Below are positions 13,801-22,036 of a DNA stretch of 64,000 nucleotides, one piece after another. Source of the stretch: Euleptes europaea. Taxonomy: Eukaryota > Chordata > Lepidosauria > Squamata > Sphaerodactylidae. The position numbers and the translations under genes are program-made. The notes below the pieces were generated by a model, which was not told the origin of the DNA, made no database searches, and was given only the letters and a program-made list of their open reading frames with translations. The stretch's first letter is position 1. Each line of letters begins with the position of its first letter. The stretch lies in NCBI RefSeq assembly GCF_029931775.1, contig NC_079321.1, forward strand, positions 9,082,501 through 9,146,500. The letters are read 5' to 3'.

Positions 13801-15553
13801 CATACCATCCAATGTTAGCGTGATCCAGGTGCCTCCAGCAATACTGCCGTATTTTGGCTCCATGATTAGCTTTGACAATGAAACTAAAAAAAAATAAAAA
13901 ATGCAAACAATTGTCAAATGGTAGAGATTAATTTTTTACCATTTAACATTGATGAAGGATATTAGAAGAAGAAGAAGAGTTGGTTTTTATATGCCGACTT
14001 TCTCTACCACTTAGGAGAGACTCAAACTGGCTTACAATCACCTTCCCCTCCCCACAACAGACACCATGTGAGGTAGGTGGGGCTGAGAGAGCTCTAACAG
14101 AGCTGTAACTTGCTCAAGGTCACCCAGCTGCCTTCGTGGGTAGGAGTGGGGAAACCAACCCGGTTCACCAGATTAGCCTCCACCAGTCATGTGGAGGAGT
14201 GGGGAATCAAACCCGGTTCTCCAGATCAGATTCCAACGCTCCAAACCACCGCTCTTAACCACTACACCACGCTGGGGGTTGTGTGGGAGCTTCTCAACAA
14301 CAAAGGTCAAGGATTGGGCCAGAAATTCTGCTAAGAAAGAATCATACAGTAGCATATTAATGAGCACTTCTGCCTTGAAAAATGGAAAATATTGTAGGAC
14401 AGGATGAAAATACTTGCATTGCAAAAAATAATAATAATAAAGTCGATATTAACCAGTCCATATTAAAAAGCAAAACATTTTCATTTTGACTGACAAGAGA
14501 AATATATGTAATCTACATCCATGCAACCTTAACCTGGATGGCCCAGGCTAGCCCGATCTCAACAGATCTCAGAAGCAAAGCAGAGTTGGCCCTGGTTAGT
14601 GCTTGGATGGGAGACCACCAAGGAAGTCCAGGGTCTCTATGCAGAGGCAGGCAATGGCAAACTGTCTCTGCTCATCTCCTGCCTTGAAAACCCTACGGCT
14701 TCACTATTGTTTGGCTGCAACTTGACAGCACTTTCCCACCACGACAGAGTGGCAGACTAGTGGCTCGCGAGCCAGCCCCACACACCCCACTCCCGATCTG
14801 GGCTGGCGAGGCATGGCCTGGCCAAGTGACATTTCTGTCATATCCGCCCCTCGTAACAAATGAGTTCAACATCCCTGCTCTATAGAGTTGCTTGGTCCCT
14901 CTTCGCCACTGGCGGGAGGTTTTTGGGGCAGAGCCTGAGTTGTGGGGGATTTGGGGAGGGGAAGGCCTTCAATGCCATAGAGTCCCATTGCCAAAGTGGC
15001 CACTTTCTCCAGGGGGACTGATCTCTATTGGCTGGAGATCAGTTGTAATAGCAGGAGATCTCCAGCTAGTACCTGGAGGCTGGCAACCCTACTGCTCTAA
15101 TCATTCCCGTTAGCATGGAATTCCTTAAAAGGGCAGATAGAAGCACTGGGGGAGAGGGGAGCAACAAAGAAGAAGACGAAGTCAGTAAGTAAAACCAGCT
15201 ATGATTGATTTGCAAAGACACCTGGCAAAATGGATGGTTAGGATTTCCAGGGCCAGGTGTGAAGAAACCACACTCAAGTATTGAGATACATGACCAGAAC
15301 CAAGACAGCGGATGCTTCCAAAAGGCACACGCCTGTGCTAGAGAACGGCTGCTGAGTGCAAAGCTGTGCCTGTCTCCCGGTCACAAGGCAGCTCTCACCT
15401 GCCAAGAAGAGCACCCCAGCCCTGAAAGAAGTCAGCAGCGGAGAATTCATCTTCAGCCTCTTCCTATGCTTTGGAGACAAGACTCTCTGACTGAGATTTC
15501 CAGCTCCTCCATAGTCAAACCACAGAGTTTTAGTTCTCTTGCATTTTTTTTTC
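1782..15553 (-). CDS. PKHD1: PKHD1 (fibrocystin/polyductin), 5' exons 2-7, partial
   Basis: Fibrocystin is a very large single-pass membrane protein of primary cilia and tubule epithelia, with many extracellular IPT/TIG domains; its loss causes recessive polycystic kidney disease in humans. Six exons were found by reading the minus strand for splice-flanked pieces matching the human N-terminus from memory. Exon 2 is 15399-15553, exon 3 is 13806-13883, exon 4 is 10932-11049, exon 5 is 6189-6288, exon 6 is 3995-4052 and exon 7 is 1782-1860. Each junction keeps phase: G+TT gives Val18, G+GT gives Gly44, AG+G gives Arg, and exons 5/6 meet at a codon boundary. Exons 2, 3, 6 and 7 have coding lengths of 52, 78, 58 and 79 nt, the same as my recollection of human; exons 4 and 5 are shorter by multiples of three. 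The spliced start encodes a signal peptide followed by two IPT-like segments. Exon 8 and beyond were not found and should lie left of the window. The gene next door is IL17, as in mammals. Confidence 0.93.
1861..2643. other. PKHD1 intron 7-side sequence, no recognised element
   Basis: The stretch is AT-rich. A short SINE-tail-like piece (CTATTTATAGCCCACC, about 2015-2035) is the only repeat-like feature noticed. Confidence 0.4.
2644..2866 (+). mobile_element. MITE-A copy, complete
   Basis: Both ends are present (TAGGGTTGCCAACC and CCTGGCAACCCCA). No clear target duplication was seen. Confidence 0.85.
3004..3200 (-). mobile_element. MITE-A copy, left part (interrupted; resumes 3436-3454)
   Basis: The copy is split in CACCTGGAGG, the same place as at 827, by the element that follows. 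Confidence 0.82.
3200..3235 (+). ncRNA. Hammerhead-ribozyme-like motif
   Basis: CTGAAGA, the short AG..CT stem of AGGTCTACT, and GAAA occur in order, followed by GATCTTTC, which could form a minimal stem III with a CTT triplet. Stem I is weak, so the call is tentative. Confidence 0.45.
3201..3435 (+). mobile_element. Single-unit hammerhead-bearing element inserted in MITE-A
   Basis: This 235-bp AT-rich insert begins with a hammerhead-like core (3205-3230) and ends against GCTGGAGGTTGGCAACCC. There is no long inverted repeat, so it looks like one unit of what is doubled in the fold-back copies. Confidence 0.6.
3458..3549 (-). repeat. tRNA-derived SINE-C head fragment
   Basis: SINE-C has a tRNA-like head (GTGGTGTAGTGGTTAAGAGC A box, GGTTTGATTCCCC B box), a CORE-like middle (CTGGGTGACCTTGGGC) and a CTT-rich tail. 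This is only the head, on the minus strand. Confidence 0.6.
3995..4052 (-). CDS. PKHD1: PKHD1 exon 6
   Basis: This 58-nt exon is flanked by a TGTCTTAACAG acceptor and a GTAAGG donor. It encodes [19 protein letters not shown] plus the first base of Gly. Human reads FSKAQTPIVHQVYPPSGVP plus Gly, also 58 nt. The PP.GVPG motif opens the second IPT domain. The conserved Ser of human is Cys here. Confidence 0.93.
4080..4354 (-). mobile_element. SINE-B (tRNA-Ala-derived), full copy plus an adjoining head fragment
   Basis: SINE-B begins GGGGCTGTGGCTCAGTGGTA with tRNA A and B boxes and a TGC-type anticodon region, and ends GGCAGCTTCATGTGTTCA. The full minus-strand copy is 4147-4354; a second head lies at 4080-4147. 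Confidence 0.85.
4663..4864 (+). mobile_element. CR1-type LINE 3' end
   Basis: The piece matches the 3' part of the copy at 59400-59863 and ends TTCTTATGTTCTTATG, the microsatellite-like tail typical of CR1. Confidence 0.75.
5040..5600. other. Single-copy-looking, GC-rich PKHD1 intron sequence
   Basis: No repeat family or exon was recognised. It has more CpG than its surroundings. Confidence 0.35.
5632..6036 (-). mobile_element. Two CR1 3'-end fragments
   Basis: Fragments at 5632-5765 and 5973-6036 both begin with the reverse complement of the CR1 tail (AACATAAG) and AAAGCCCTGCTGGATCAGACC. Between them is about 200 bp without a recognised element. Confidence 0.65.
6189..6288 (-). CDS. PKHD1: PKHD1 exon 5
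   Basis: The 100-nt exon sits between a CCCTCCAAG acceptor and a GTATCT donor and ends at a codon boundary. It encodes [19 protein letters not shown] followed by [14 protein letters not shown]. Human reads EGLYFLEAHFGGQLV and ends RDSCTFK, also at a codon boundary. The EG.Y, GQ.V and D.CTF positions line up without gaps. The exon is nine nt shorter than human. The NAS and NCT triplets are possible N-glycosylation sites. Its 3' 22 nt and about 145 bp of the following intron are copied at 44535-44697. Confidence 0.9.
6328..6783 (+). mobile_element. CR1-type LINE 3' end
   Basis: It contains the C-terminal reverse-transcriptase tail ([20 protein letters not shown], then LPRRVVES) and the 3' UTR ending TTGATTCTATGA. 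It is 5'-truncated, as is usual for CR1. Confidence 0.85.
6846..7085 (+). mobile_element. Chimeric SINE: tRNA/CORE head joined to 5S-SINE body
   Basis: The left part is tRNA/CORE-like (GGACTAGGATCTGGGTGAGC; CTGGGTGACCTTGGGTCAGT). The right part has the 5S-SINE body (ACAGGAGACCTCCAAGAAAT onward) and BovB-like tail. The join is near 6955. Confidence 0.6.
7108..7336 (+). mobile_element. 5S rRNA-derived SINE (SINE-D)
   Basis: SINE-D carries the 5S rRNA internal promoter (AGCTAAG.AGGGTCAGCCCT, GGTTAGTACTTGGATGGGAG) followed by a body and a tail ending CTTGGCAACACTT, which resembles the 3' end of BovB. The 3' end is interrupted by a BovB piece. Confidence 0.85.
7337..7490 (-). mobile_element. RTE-BovB 3' end, 5'-truncated, with target duplication
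   Basis: A perfect 13-bp duplication, TTTCCACCACCAT, lies at 7324-7336 and 7491-7503. A (GT)n run at the left is the reverse of the BovB (AC)n tail. The minus strand codes the C-terminal motif [20 protein letters not shown]. Confidence 0.88.
7823..8477 (+). mobile_element. MITE-A copy split by a 444-bp insertion
   Basis: TAGGGTTGCC ends at 7832; CCAACCTCCAGG resumes at 8277 and the copy runs to 8477. The break falls just inside the terminal repeat, a few bases from the breaks in other copies. Confidence 0.75.
7833..8276 (+). mobile_element. Single-unit element with degenerate hammerhead, inserted in MITE-A
   Basis: The AT-rich insert has CGGATGA and GAAA at 7897-7920, one change from the CUGANGA core, with a weak stem between. 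No long inverted repeat was seen. Confidence 0.45.
8543..8829. mobile_element. hAT MITE of a second family, with perfect target duplication
   Basis: The ends are CACTGGTTCCCAAC and GTTGGGAACCACTG. The 8-bp duplication GCTTACAG lies at 8535-8542 and 8830-8837. The element is 287 bp with an AT-rich centre and no coding capacity. Confidence 0.92.
8893..9072 (+). mobile_element. tRNA-derived SINE
   Basis: The head has a GTGGTGTCGTGGTTAGTGTG A box and a GGCTCGAATCCC B box. The end reads CCCATTGGGGCGAAAGG..TATAAATG followed by AAATAAATAAATG. Confidence 0.75.
9579..9861. mobile_element. Palindromic MITE (family G, ends GCATGGCTGTTTC)
   Basis: Near-complementary halves read GGTCTTTTACGCATGGCTG from the left and the same from the right, about 130 bp each. 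Related pieces lie at 10069-10240, 48523-48725, 48765-49015 and 52606-52680. Confidence 0.75.
10042..10336. repeat. Inverted repeat enclosing a family G piece
   Basis: The string TAGTTGTTCCCCTCTGCAGA (10047-) extended to GTTTTAGGA is repeated in reverse complement at 10301-10336. A half copy of family G (10069-10240) sits between. Confidence 0.55.
10462..10666 (+). mobile_element. MITE-A copy, complete
   Basis: Both terminal repeats are present. It lies 265 bp from PKHD1 exon 4. Confidence 0.85.
10932..11049 (-). CDS. PKHD1: PKHD1 exon 4
   Basis: The 118-nt exon has a CCATTAG acceptor and a GTAAAG donor. It encodes [10 protein letters not shown], then a stretch around VLCDIEP, then LSVVKCLTR. 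Human has GSQLEIHLVN, SVPCDVFP and LPVVTCRTR in the same order, with both cysteines of the IPT fold kept. The human exon is 151 nt, so this copy is 33 nt (11 codons) shorter, all near its 5' end before SQLE. The last two bases (AG) pair with the first base of exon 5 to make Arg, as in human. Confidence 0.9.
11199..11312 (+). mobile_element. Fragment of hammerhead element, GTTGGTCTCTAAG family
   Basis: TTGATGA and GAAA at 11200-11223 are a decayed hammerhead core. It continues CTTGTTGGTCTCTAAGATGC and GACTCGAATCGAA, matching the family copy at 30078-30262. Confidence 0.55.
11595..13088 (-). mobile_element. Tc1/mariner-family DNA transposon, nearly full length
   Basis: The ends are CAGTGAGGG and CACTG, flanked by TA on both sides. 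Terminal inverted repeats of about 200 bp (11595-11796 and 12889-13088) differ at only a handful of positions, so the insertion is young. Each repeat holds the outer and inner GTATTTGATCC-type direct repeats seen in IR/DR Tc1 elements. A transposase gene fills the middle on the minus strand. Two telomere-like hexamer runs, at 12678-12694 and 12852-12870, interrupt the expected sequence. Confidence 0.95.
11811..12803 (-). pseudogene. Tc1 transposase, one stop and an internal loss
   Basis: The reading frame begins [16 protein letters not shown] (N-terminal paired-type helix-turn-helix) and ends [11 protein letters not shown]. The DDE catalytic residues are all present in [14 protein letters not shown] and [11 protein letters not shown] (DD34E). 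The frame is open except for one TAA at 12576-12578, after QPRTTRR. About 17 residues after QLGEKVT, which normally carry the end of the first helix-turn-helix, are replaced by TLTLT from a telomere-like repeat. The copy should therefore be unable to make working transposase, though its ends could be moved by another copy. Confidence 0.9.
13089..13805. other. PKHD1 intron 3 sequence, no recognised element
   Basis: The part at 13400-13735 is GC-rich with several CCACCG/GGTGGTGG palindromic strings (for example around 13500-13590) but matches no family seen elsewhere in the window. Confidence 0.35.
13806..13883 (-). CDS. PKHD1: PKHD1 exon 3 (first IPT/TIG motif)
   Basis: This 78-nt exon lies between a TTTTTTTTAG acceptor and a GTATGT donor. 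It reads [19 protein letters not shown] followed by ITLTLDG. The human exon is also 78 nt and reads RHLSLHIEPEEGSLAGGTW then ITVIFDG. The GGTWIT core is the typical start of an IPT/TIG fold, and the Thr in GGTW matches human Thr36, a residue known from disease alleles. Phase fits exon 2 (G+TT) and exon 4 (G+GT). This was the exon that identified the gene. Confidence 0.95.
13965..14275 (-). mobile_element. SINE-C, full copy
   Basis: The minus-strand copy runs from its AAGAAGAAGAAG tail to CCACTACACCACGCTGG at the head. Confidence 0.88.
14526..14740 (+). mobile_element. 5S rRNA-derived SINE (SINE-D)
   Basis: CCCGATCTCAACAGATCTCA and GGTTAGTGCTTGGATGGGAG mark the 5S part; the tail ends CAACTTGACAGCACTTTCCC. 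Confidence 0.85.
14883..15091 (-). mobile_element. MITE-A copy, complete
   Basis: It runs from TAGAGTTGCTTGGTCCC to GGCTGGCAACCCTA. Confidence 0.82.
15399..15553 (-). CDS. PKHD1: PKHD1 exon 2: 5' UTR, start codon and signal peptide
   Basis: The coding part is 15399-15450, 52 nt: 17 codons starting MNSPLLTSF and ending LFLA, plus one G, then a GTGAGA donor. Human exon 2 also codes 17 residues plus the first base of Val18. The residues form a hydrophobic signal peptide. A pyrimidine-rich acceptor ending in ACAG places the 5' UTR boundary near 15553. The UTR holds two short upstream ORFs: one of four codons near the 5' end and one of 19 codons whose TGA lies two bases before the main ATG. They may dampen translation; this is inference. 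The ATG choice rests on alignment with the human start and on phase. Confidence 0.88.
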
Positions 15554-16344
15554 CTGTGAAAGAAACGTATCTTATAATATAAATAATATTTCTTCATTTA
15601 CATTAGAAAACCTTAGGGCACATGGGTTGGATACCAGTAGGTATTTTTATATTGTCACAATGATTATAGGAAACCGAAAAGCATCTGAAAGTGATATAGG
15701 CTTAGGGGATTGTTCAAAGTAAGCACCTTTATATCATGCCACAAATGCGAACACGCAGTTATATACACAATTAGAAGCGCATATGGTTGCATATCCTACC
15801 TTTATAGGACTCCGTCACTTTTCAGATCCAAAAAGGGTGTAGTAATTAATTTTATCAGCCAGTGTCTCTTCTGCCCACTCTCTTCTGCCTCCTCTTGTGG
15901 GGTAGTTTTAGGGCAGCGGGGCTTTATTTTATTTTGTATTGTTGCACAAAACTCCCATTACTAGCAACCTGCCCTTCTGAAAAGCGAAGCGAGTCACACA
16001 ATAAACTCAAACAAGTTTGTGGCCAATCTGAATGCTCGTGATAGCAAAAAAAAACCAAAAAAAACCCCAAGTCCTCGAGGCAAGCTTAACAATTAACGTA
16101 AGGTACTTATGCTATTAACCAACTTGCTCTGAGCTTTGGTAATAAGTACCAGCAAGATAAGGAAGGAACTTAGAATATTTTTGTAAAGGCAAAAAGCCTC
16201 TTCTGACTTAATGATTTTTTTTTTACTTAAAGAAAAGTCCGATTTGAAATATGACATTATTCTAATCTGTGTTTCCCCACAAATAAATCAGTTAAGGGAC
16301 TGGTTAATGAGCAACGTTCCAAACATCAGCCAGATAAATTAGGA
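15554..16344. other. Intron or upstream region of PKHD1, no recognised element
   Basis: The stretch is AT-rich and single-copy in appearance. The non-coding first exon of PKHD1 was not found here or further right. Confidence 0.35.
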
Positions 16345-16985
16345 AGAGCATCCACCGGCAGAAGAATTCGTACTCGCCATAAGGGGTTTAAATTGCAGCC
16401 GGAAAGGTACCTGCTGGATATTAGTTTTTTTTTTTTTTTTTTTTACTGTTAAGAGTAGTTTAGCTGTGGAATCGGCTATAGGGTTGTGCAAAAAAAAAAA
16501 AAAATTGGTAAATCTTACTTTATTGAGCCCGAACCCGAAATTTACTGACATAGCATTGAGTTCCTTCTCTCCCCAAACCCTGCCCTTCTCAGGCTCCGCT
16601 CCAAAAATCTCCAAATATTTCCCAACTTGGAGCTGGCAACCCTAGCCCTAACTATAAAGCCCTAACAAAGCCAGTCTGAGCAAAGGCAAATCGCCTACTC
16701 AGAGGAGACCCCCAGGTTTTGGCGTTTGGTCAACCCGAAAATTACCGAAATGGCTAATTTCGGGTTTATTTTAGGTTCGGGTTTACTGATATGCACAACC
16801 CTAATTGGCTACTAAGGGAGGTGGTGAGCTCCCCCTTGCTGGCAGTCTTCAAGCAGTGGCTGGACAAACACTCATCAGGGATGCTTTAGGCTGATCCTGC
16901 ATTGATCATGGGCTGGACTATATGGCCTGTATGGCCCTATTCCAACTCTATGATTCTATGATTATTTGATTATGTACCCACCAGG
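16345..16985 (+). mobile_element. CR1 3' end split by a nested hAT element
   Basis: The CR1 parts are 16345-16478 and about 16804-16970, ending CAACTCTATGATTCTATGAT. A 325-bp hAT-like element interrupts it. Confidence 0.75.
16479..16803. mobile_element. hAT-like MITE of a third family, nested in CR1
   Basis: The ends are TAGGGTTGTGCA and TGCACAACCCTA, flanked by ATCGGCTA (16471-16478) and ATTGGCTA (16804-16811), an 8-bp duplication with one change. It carries inverted CCCGAA/TTCGGG strings and a MITE-A fragment at about 16555-16644. Confidence 0.88.
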
Positions 16986-17061
16986 CCATTGGCAATTTCT
17001 GGATTAGGGGTTGTTATGGCTCTACTGTTTTATTCATATTTTCTAGAACTTTCAGTGGTGG

Positions 17062-17262
17062 ATGGTACGGTCAAGTTGTAGCCGACTTATGGCAACCCCA
17101 TAGGGTTTTCAGAGCAGAAGTTGAACAGAGATGGGTTGCTATTGCCTGTCTCTGCACCGAGACTGTAGCGGTCTCCCATCTAAGTATTAAACAGGTCCAA
17201 CCCTACTAAGCTTCTGAGATCTGATGAGATCGAGCTAGCCTGGGCCATCCAGGTGGCATACC
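17062..17262 (-). mobile_element. 5S rRNA-derived SINE (SINE-D)
   Basis: The minus strand reads GCCTGGATGGCCCAGGCTAG and the 5S internal promoter, diverged. Confidence 0.75.
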
Positions 17263-17298
17263 ACTGCAATAAGTAACACGAAGCAAAAAGTGTTTACC

Positions 17299-17501
17299 TA
17301 GGGCTGCCAACCTCCAGGTGAGGCCTGGAGACCTGGAATTTCAACTGATCTCCAGAAACAGAGATCAGTTCCCCTGAGGAAAACGGCTGCTTCGGGCTCC
17401 CTGGCATTGTACCCTGCTGAGGGCCTTCCCCAAGCCCTGCCCTCCCCAGGCTCCACCCCCAAAATCTCCAGATATCTCCCAACCCAGAGCTGGTAACCCC
17501 A
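17299..17501 (+). mobile_element. MITE-A copy, diverged subtype
   Basis: It starts TAGGGCTGCCAACCTCCAGG and ends AGAGCTGGTAACCCCA. The inner sequence (GGCCTGGAGACCTGGAATTT) differs from the common type. Confidence 0.8.
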
Positions 17502-18420
17502 GGACCACTGAGAATCATTTGAGGAGCAAAGCATGCCACGTGAGATACCGATGGAGATTAACTGTGGGATGGTATCACTGCACTTGGTGAAGGCAATTCA
17601 GACAAATCCAAATAAACATTTTGGGGAGACAACCAGAAAACAGGTGACCCTCCCCTTCCCCCAATAAATCGGCTGTCCAGGAAGATGAAAATGAACAGTA
17701 AGGAGTAGTTTTGCTTTAGCACTCAATTTGATTTTTAAAAGGCTAAAAGGGTAAAAGTTAGGCACTAGGGGGCAGCACTGAGCCACCAAAGAATTGAGAA
17801 CGCCTTCCTTTGATTGTAAACCAGAAAGCCGGCTTTTGTGATTTTAACTGTACAACTAGAGGCACTGCAAAATGAATAATTTTATTCTCCCGTATCCTAC
17901 CACTCTGCTCTGGAAAGTCGGAAGACCTCCTCTTGTCAAAGGAGCTTTTCCACCTGTGGAAGAGCCATTTAGGTCAGCGGAAGGCTCCTTGGAGTAGAAG
18001 GAGGCATCGAACTTTGTTGAACAGCTTTGAAAGGATGCAGGCAAGGAAACAAAATCCATGAAATACTTTTCTATTGGGGCCAACTCCCCAGTGACACAAA
18101 ACATTGTGCAAACTTTGGAGCTCCCCAGAACTCTTCACCAAGGCAAATTTTAACCCCCCCCCCAAAAAAAATTAAAAATCGAAGAGGAAAAAAGCAGATT
18201 TTCCAGGTCTAGATCGTAAGACATTGTCATGCTACAGGTTACAGGCCTTTATTATTACAACCCATCAAGGTTGAATCATGATGGGACAAATACATCCCTG
18301 ATAGAGGAGTTCTGTCCTGTAATTCCAGATGTGTCTGGTCCCATTACATTTATGCACTCTGCACATTCTCAGAGGTGCTCCCCTTTATTATTGCCTCAAT
18401 ATGCTCCCAGGGCTAACAAC

Positions 18421-18596
18421 TGAACACATGAAGCTGCCTCATAATGAATCAGACCACCAGTCCATCACGTTCAACGCTGACTATTCAAAGTGTGTTGAAG
18501 CATCACCTGAACCTTTTAACAGGAAGTGTAGGGAATTGAACCTGGGACCTTCTGCATGCCAAACATGTGCTCTACCACTGTGTCATGGTCCAAGTG
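18421..18596 (-). mobile_element. SINE-B copy
   Basis: It begins GAACACATGAAGCTGCC and ends at CTACCACTGTGTCATGG on the plus strand. Confidence 0.8.
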
Positions 18597-18604
18597 GGAA
18601 TAAA

Positions 18605-19091
<487 letters not shown>

Positions 19092-19532
19092 CTAATGGGC
19101 AGCCCATCACTCATTAGCTGTCAGATGCCTCTCCTGCCAAAATTTTCCCTGACCAGTGCAGCGAAGTGAAGCAAGGCAATTGCCACATTTTTAAAACTCT
19201 ATTTCTGAGTCACTGTGAGCAGCCCTTGGCAGTCTCCCAGGGCCAAGATCACTATACAGCGCAACGCGACACCTGAAATCAGATTCCTTCTCTATTCCTG
19301 CCCCCCCTCCGCCCCACATAACCCCAGTTTGGCAGCCCAAGGACAGTTGTTCACAATGGAAAATCTCACCTCATAACTTGGGATGATTGGCAGCCTCTGC
19401 AGAGAAATCCTGCTGAGACTCTAGTTCATTCTATCCACATACAATGTCCACTTTTTGTATTCAGAAGAGCGCCCCCAAGTCCAGGATCTTTCTGATCCAA
19501 GAATAGTGTCAACTGTCAATCTTATTAAGACG
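19092..19532. other. Intergenic sequence, no recognised element
   Basis: Nothing repetitive or coding was recognised. Confidence 0.35.
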
Positions 19533-19837
19533 TAGGGTTGCCAACCTCCAGGTACTTGTAGGAAATACAATACTAGTAACAAAAAGCTAAGGAAAAAAGA
19601 CTAGCACAACTCACTATATTCAATAATTCATTAAACAACGTGCTAACAGTGAAGAAAACCACGAGGTGTACAATTATATCCAATATTTACAATAATAATC
19701 ACAAGCCTAATAGCAGAGTCCAATAATCAGTTCAAGGCAAGTAATCTTCGAATCCAAGTGTGGTCAATAATATCAATTAGTTGGCACGAAGTCCGAAAGG
19801 AATCCAAAGAGGAGGAAACGCTATTCCGGATATTCTG

Positions 19838-19875
19838 TAGCGCTTTCGCCAAAGCATAGCTTCATCAGCCGATAA
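19838..19875 (-). ncRNA. Hammerhead-ribozyme-like motif, left arm
   Basis: The minus strand reads CTGATGA, AGCTATGCTTTGGC, GAAA, then GCGCTA which pairs with TAGCG 20 bases on. Core bases are complete; stem I is weak. Confidence 0.5.
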
Positions 19876-20132
19876 AATTCATATAAATATTACAACTTAC
19901 TTCTAGTCTCCCTTTCTTTGGGGAGCTAAAAACTGTAAAAAAGGAAAGAGAAAAGAAAAAATTAATATTGAAGAAATTACTTGTTAAAAAAGCTTAGAAT
20001 TTTTCCCTTTATGTATGTTTTCAACACGTTGAGAGGTAAGCTGATACTGTCCAATTTTTTATTAATTTTTTAATAGTAACCTAGCTAATACAAAATGGAG
20101 ACTAGAAGTACGTTGTAATATTTATATGAATT

Positions 20133-20170
20133 TTATCGGCTGATGAAGCTATGCTTTGGTGAAAGCGCTA
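20133..20170 (+). ncRNA. Hammerhead-ribozyme-like motif, right arm
   Basis: It mirrors the motif in the left arm, with CTGATGA at 20140 and GAAA at 20161. One base of stem II differs between arms (GGC versus GGT). Confidence 0.5.
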
Positions 20171-20660
20171 CAGAATATCCGGAATAGCGTTTCCTCCTCT
20201 TTGGATTCCTTTCGGACTTCGTGCCAACTAATTGATATTATTGACCACATTTGGATTAGAAGATTACTTGCCTTGAACTGATTATTTGACTCTGCTATTA
20301 GGCTTGTGATTATTATTGTAAATATTGTATATAATTGTACACCTCGTGGTTTTCTTCACTGTTAGCACGTTGTTTAATGAATTATTGACTATAGTGAGTT
20401 GTGCTAGTCTTTTTTCCTTAACCTCCAGGTACTAGCTGGAGATCTCCTGCTATTACAACTGATCTCCAGCCGATAGGGATCAGTTCCCCTGGAGAAAATG
20501 GCCGCTTTGGCCATTGGACTCTATGACATTGAAGTCTCTCCCCTCCCCAAAGCCCGCCCCTTCTCAGGCTCCACCCCAAAAACCTCCCATTGGTGGTTAA
20601 GAGGGACCTGGCAACCCTATTAAGATGGCCTGACTAGTATTGCCAACTCTAGGTTGGGAA

Positions 20661-20866
20661 TAGGGTTGCCAACCACCAGGTACTAGCTGGAGATCTTCTA
20701 TTACAACTGATCTCCAGCCAATAGAGATCAGTTCACCTGGAGACAATGGCCACTTTGGCAATTGGACTCTATGGCATTGTAGTCCCTCCCCTCCCCAAAC
20801 CCCAGCCTCCTCAGGCTCCACCCTCAAAATCTACTGCCGGTGGCGAAGAGGGACCTGGCAACCCTA
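20661..20866 (+). mobile_element. MITE-A copy, complete
   Basis: Both ends are present; another MITE-A starts directly after it. A short diverged end lies just before (20635-20660). Confidence 0.85.
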
Positions 20867-20867
20867 C

Positions 20868-21061
20868 TCCAGGTACTAGCTGGAGATCTCCTGCTACTAC
20901 AACTGATCTCCAGCCAATAGAGATCAAGTAACCTGGAGAAAATGGCTGCTTTGGCCATTGGACTTTATGGCATGGAAGTCCCTCCCCTCCCCAAACCCCG
21001 CCCTCCTCAGGCTCCGCCCCAAAAATCTCCCACCAGTGGCAAAGAGGGACCTGGCAAACCT
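20868..21061 (+). mobile_element. MITE-A copy lacking its first terminal bases
   Basis: It starts at CTCCAGGTACTAGC and ends CCTGGCAAACCTA, head-to-tail with the preceding copy. Confidence 0.8.
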
Positions 21062-21735
21062 AGTGACATTAAAGATCAGCATAAACGGCCTACGTTATTC
21101 TTTGTGTGTGTGTGTGTTTATACCCTTGAGTTATCAACTGTATTGTTTCCATGCTGTTACAGTTTGCAGTACAGCCAAAATACACCTTAAAACACTGTAA
21201 AGATTGGTGTTTGTGCGTTTTCACCTGTTTCTCCCTCAGACAGAAGTTTTTCACCTTCGACCTTCCTCCATCCCAGTGGTGCAAGATTTCTGTAATTCTG
21301 TACATTTGCCCACTCTGCTTTCTCCCTCTAGAACAGCTGTATAAACCTCAAGGCGAACAGCTGGTAGGGATCCTCGCCAACGCTGGAGGGGCACGCAGCA
21401 AAAGAAAAGTCCAAACATAGCTGTGGGCAGGCTGCTGGGATTGCATCAGTATTTTTTAAATACCTCCCAAAACTCTTCTCCCTCTTTCTCTTTTTCAAAA
21501 TGATTACAGGATTAAAAAATTCAGCTGAGTATATAAATAGGTTATTTCCTTTATGCCATTCTTAGCTAAAATCCTTCCAATACTTTGGGATTCCCAGGAT
21601 ACACTATGAATGTTGCAAGGACATTTTAGAACCCAAAATTTATTGGAAGGATTCTCAAATTGCTCAAGGCATTGAATTATAGCTTCGAAACCATGCCATC
21701 TGTTTACATCCCAGAAATTCACGCCTTTTTAATCA
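21062..21735. other. Intergenic sequence with a short (TG)n run
   Basis: A GTGTGTGTG run lies near 21104. No element or exon was recognised. Confidence 0.35.
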
Positions 21736-22036
21736 AGAAGAAGAAGAGTTGGTTTTTATATGCCGACTTTCTCTACCACTTAAGGGAGACTCAAACAGGC
21801 TTACAATCACCTTCCTTTCCCCTCCCCACAACAGATACCCTGTGAGGTAGGTGGGGCTGACAGAGCTGTGACTAGCCCAAGGTCACCCAGCTGGCTTCGT
21901 GTGTAGGAGTGAGGAGACAAATCCAGTTCACCAGATTAGCGTCCGCTGCTCATGTGGAGGAGAATCAAACCCGGTTCTCCAGATCAGAGTCCACCGCTCC
22001 AAACCACCACTCTTAACCACTACACCACGCTGGCCT
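21736..22036 (-). mobile_element. SINE-C, full copy
   Basis: It runs from AAGAAGAAGAGTTGG to CCACTACACCACGCTGG. Confidence 0.88.

Larger units (their letters stand above)
19557..20419. mobile_element. Long inverted-repeat element with paired hammerhead-like motifs
   Basis: Arms of about 323 bp (19589-19911 and 20097-20419) match closely, with a 185-bp AT-rich centre. Each arm contains the same hammerhead-like motif, pointing outward on opposite strands. No coding remnant was seen. Confidence 0.85.
19533..20619 (+). mobile_element. MITE-A copy split by an 863-bp inverted-repeat element
   Basis: The MITE parts are 19533-19556 and 20420-20619. The outer 8-bp target duplication (TTAAGACG / TTAAGATG) is still visible. 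AACCTCCAGGTACT is repeated at the inner edges (19543-19556 and 20420-20433). Confidence 0.88.
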
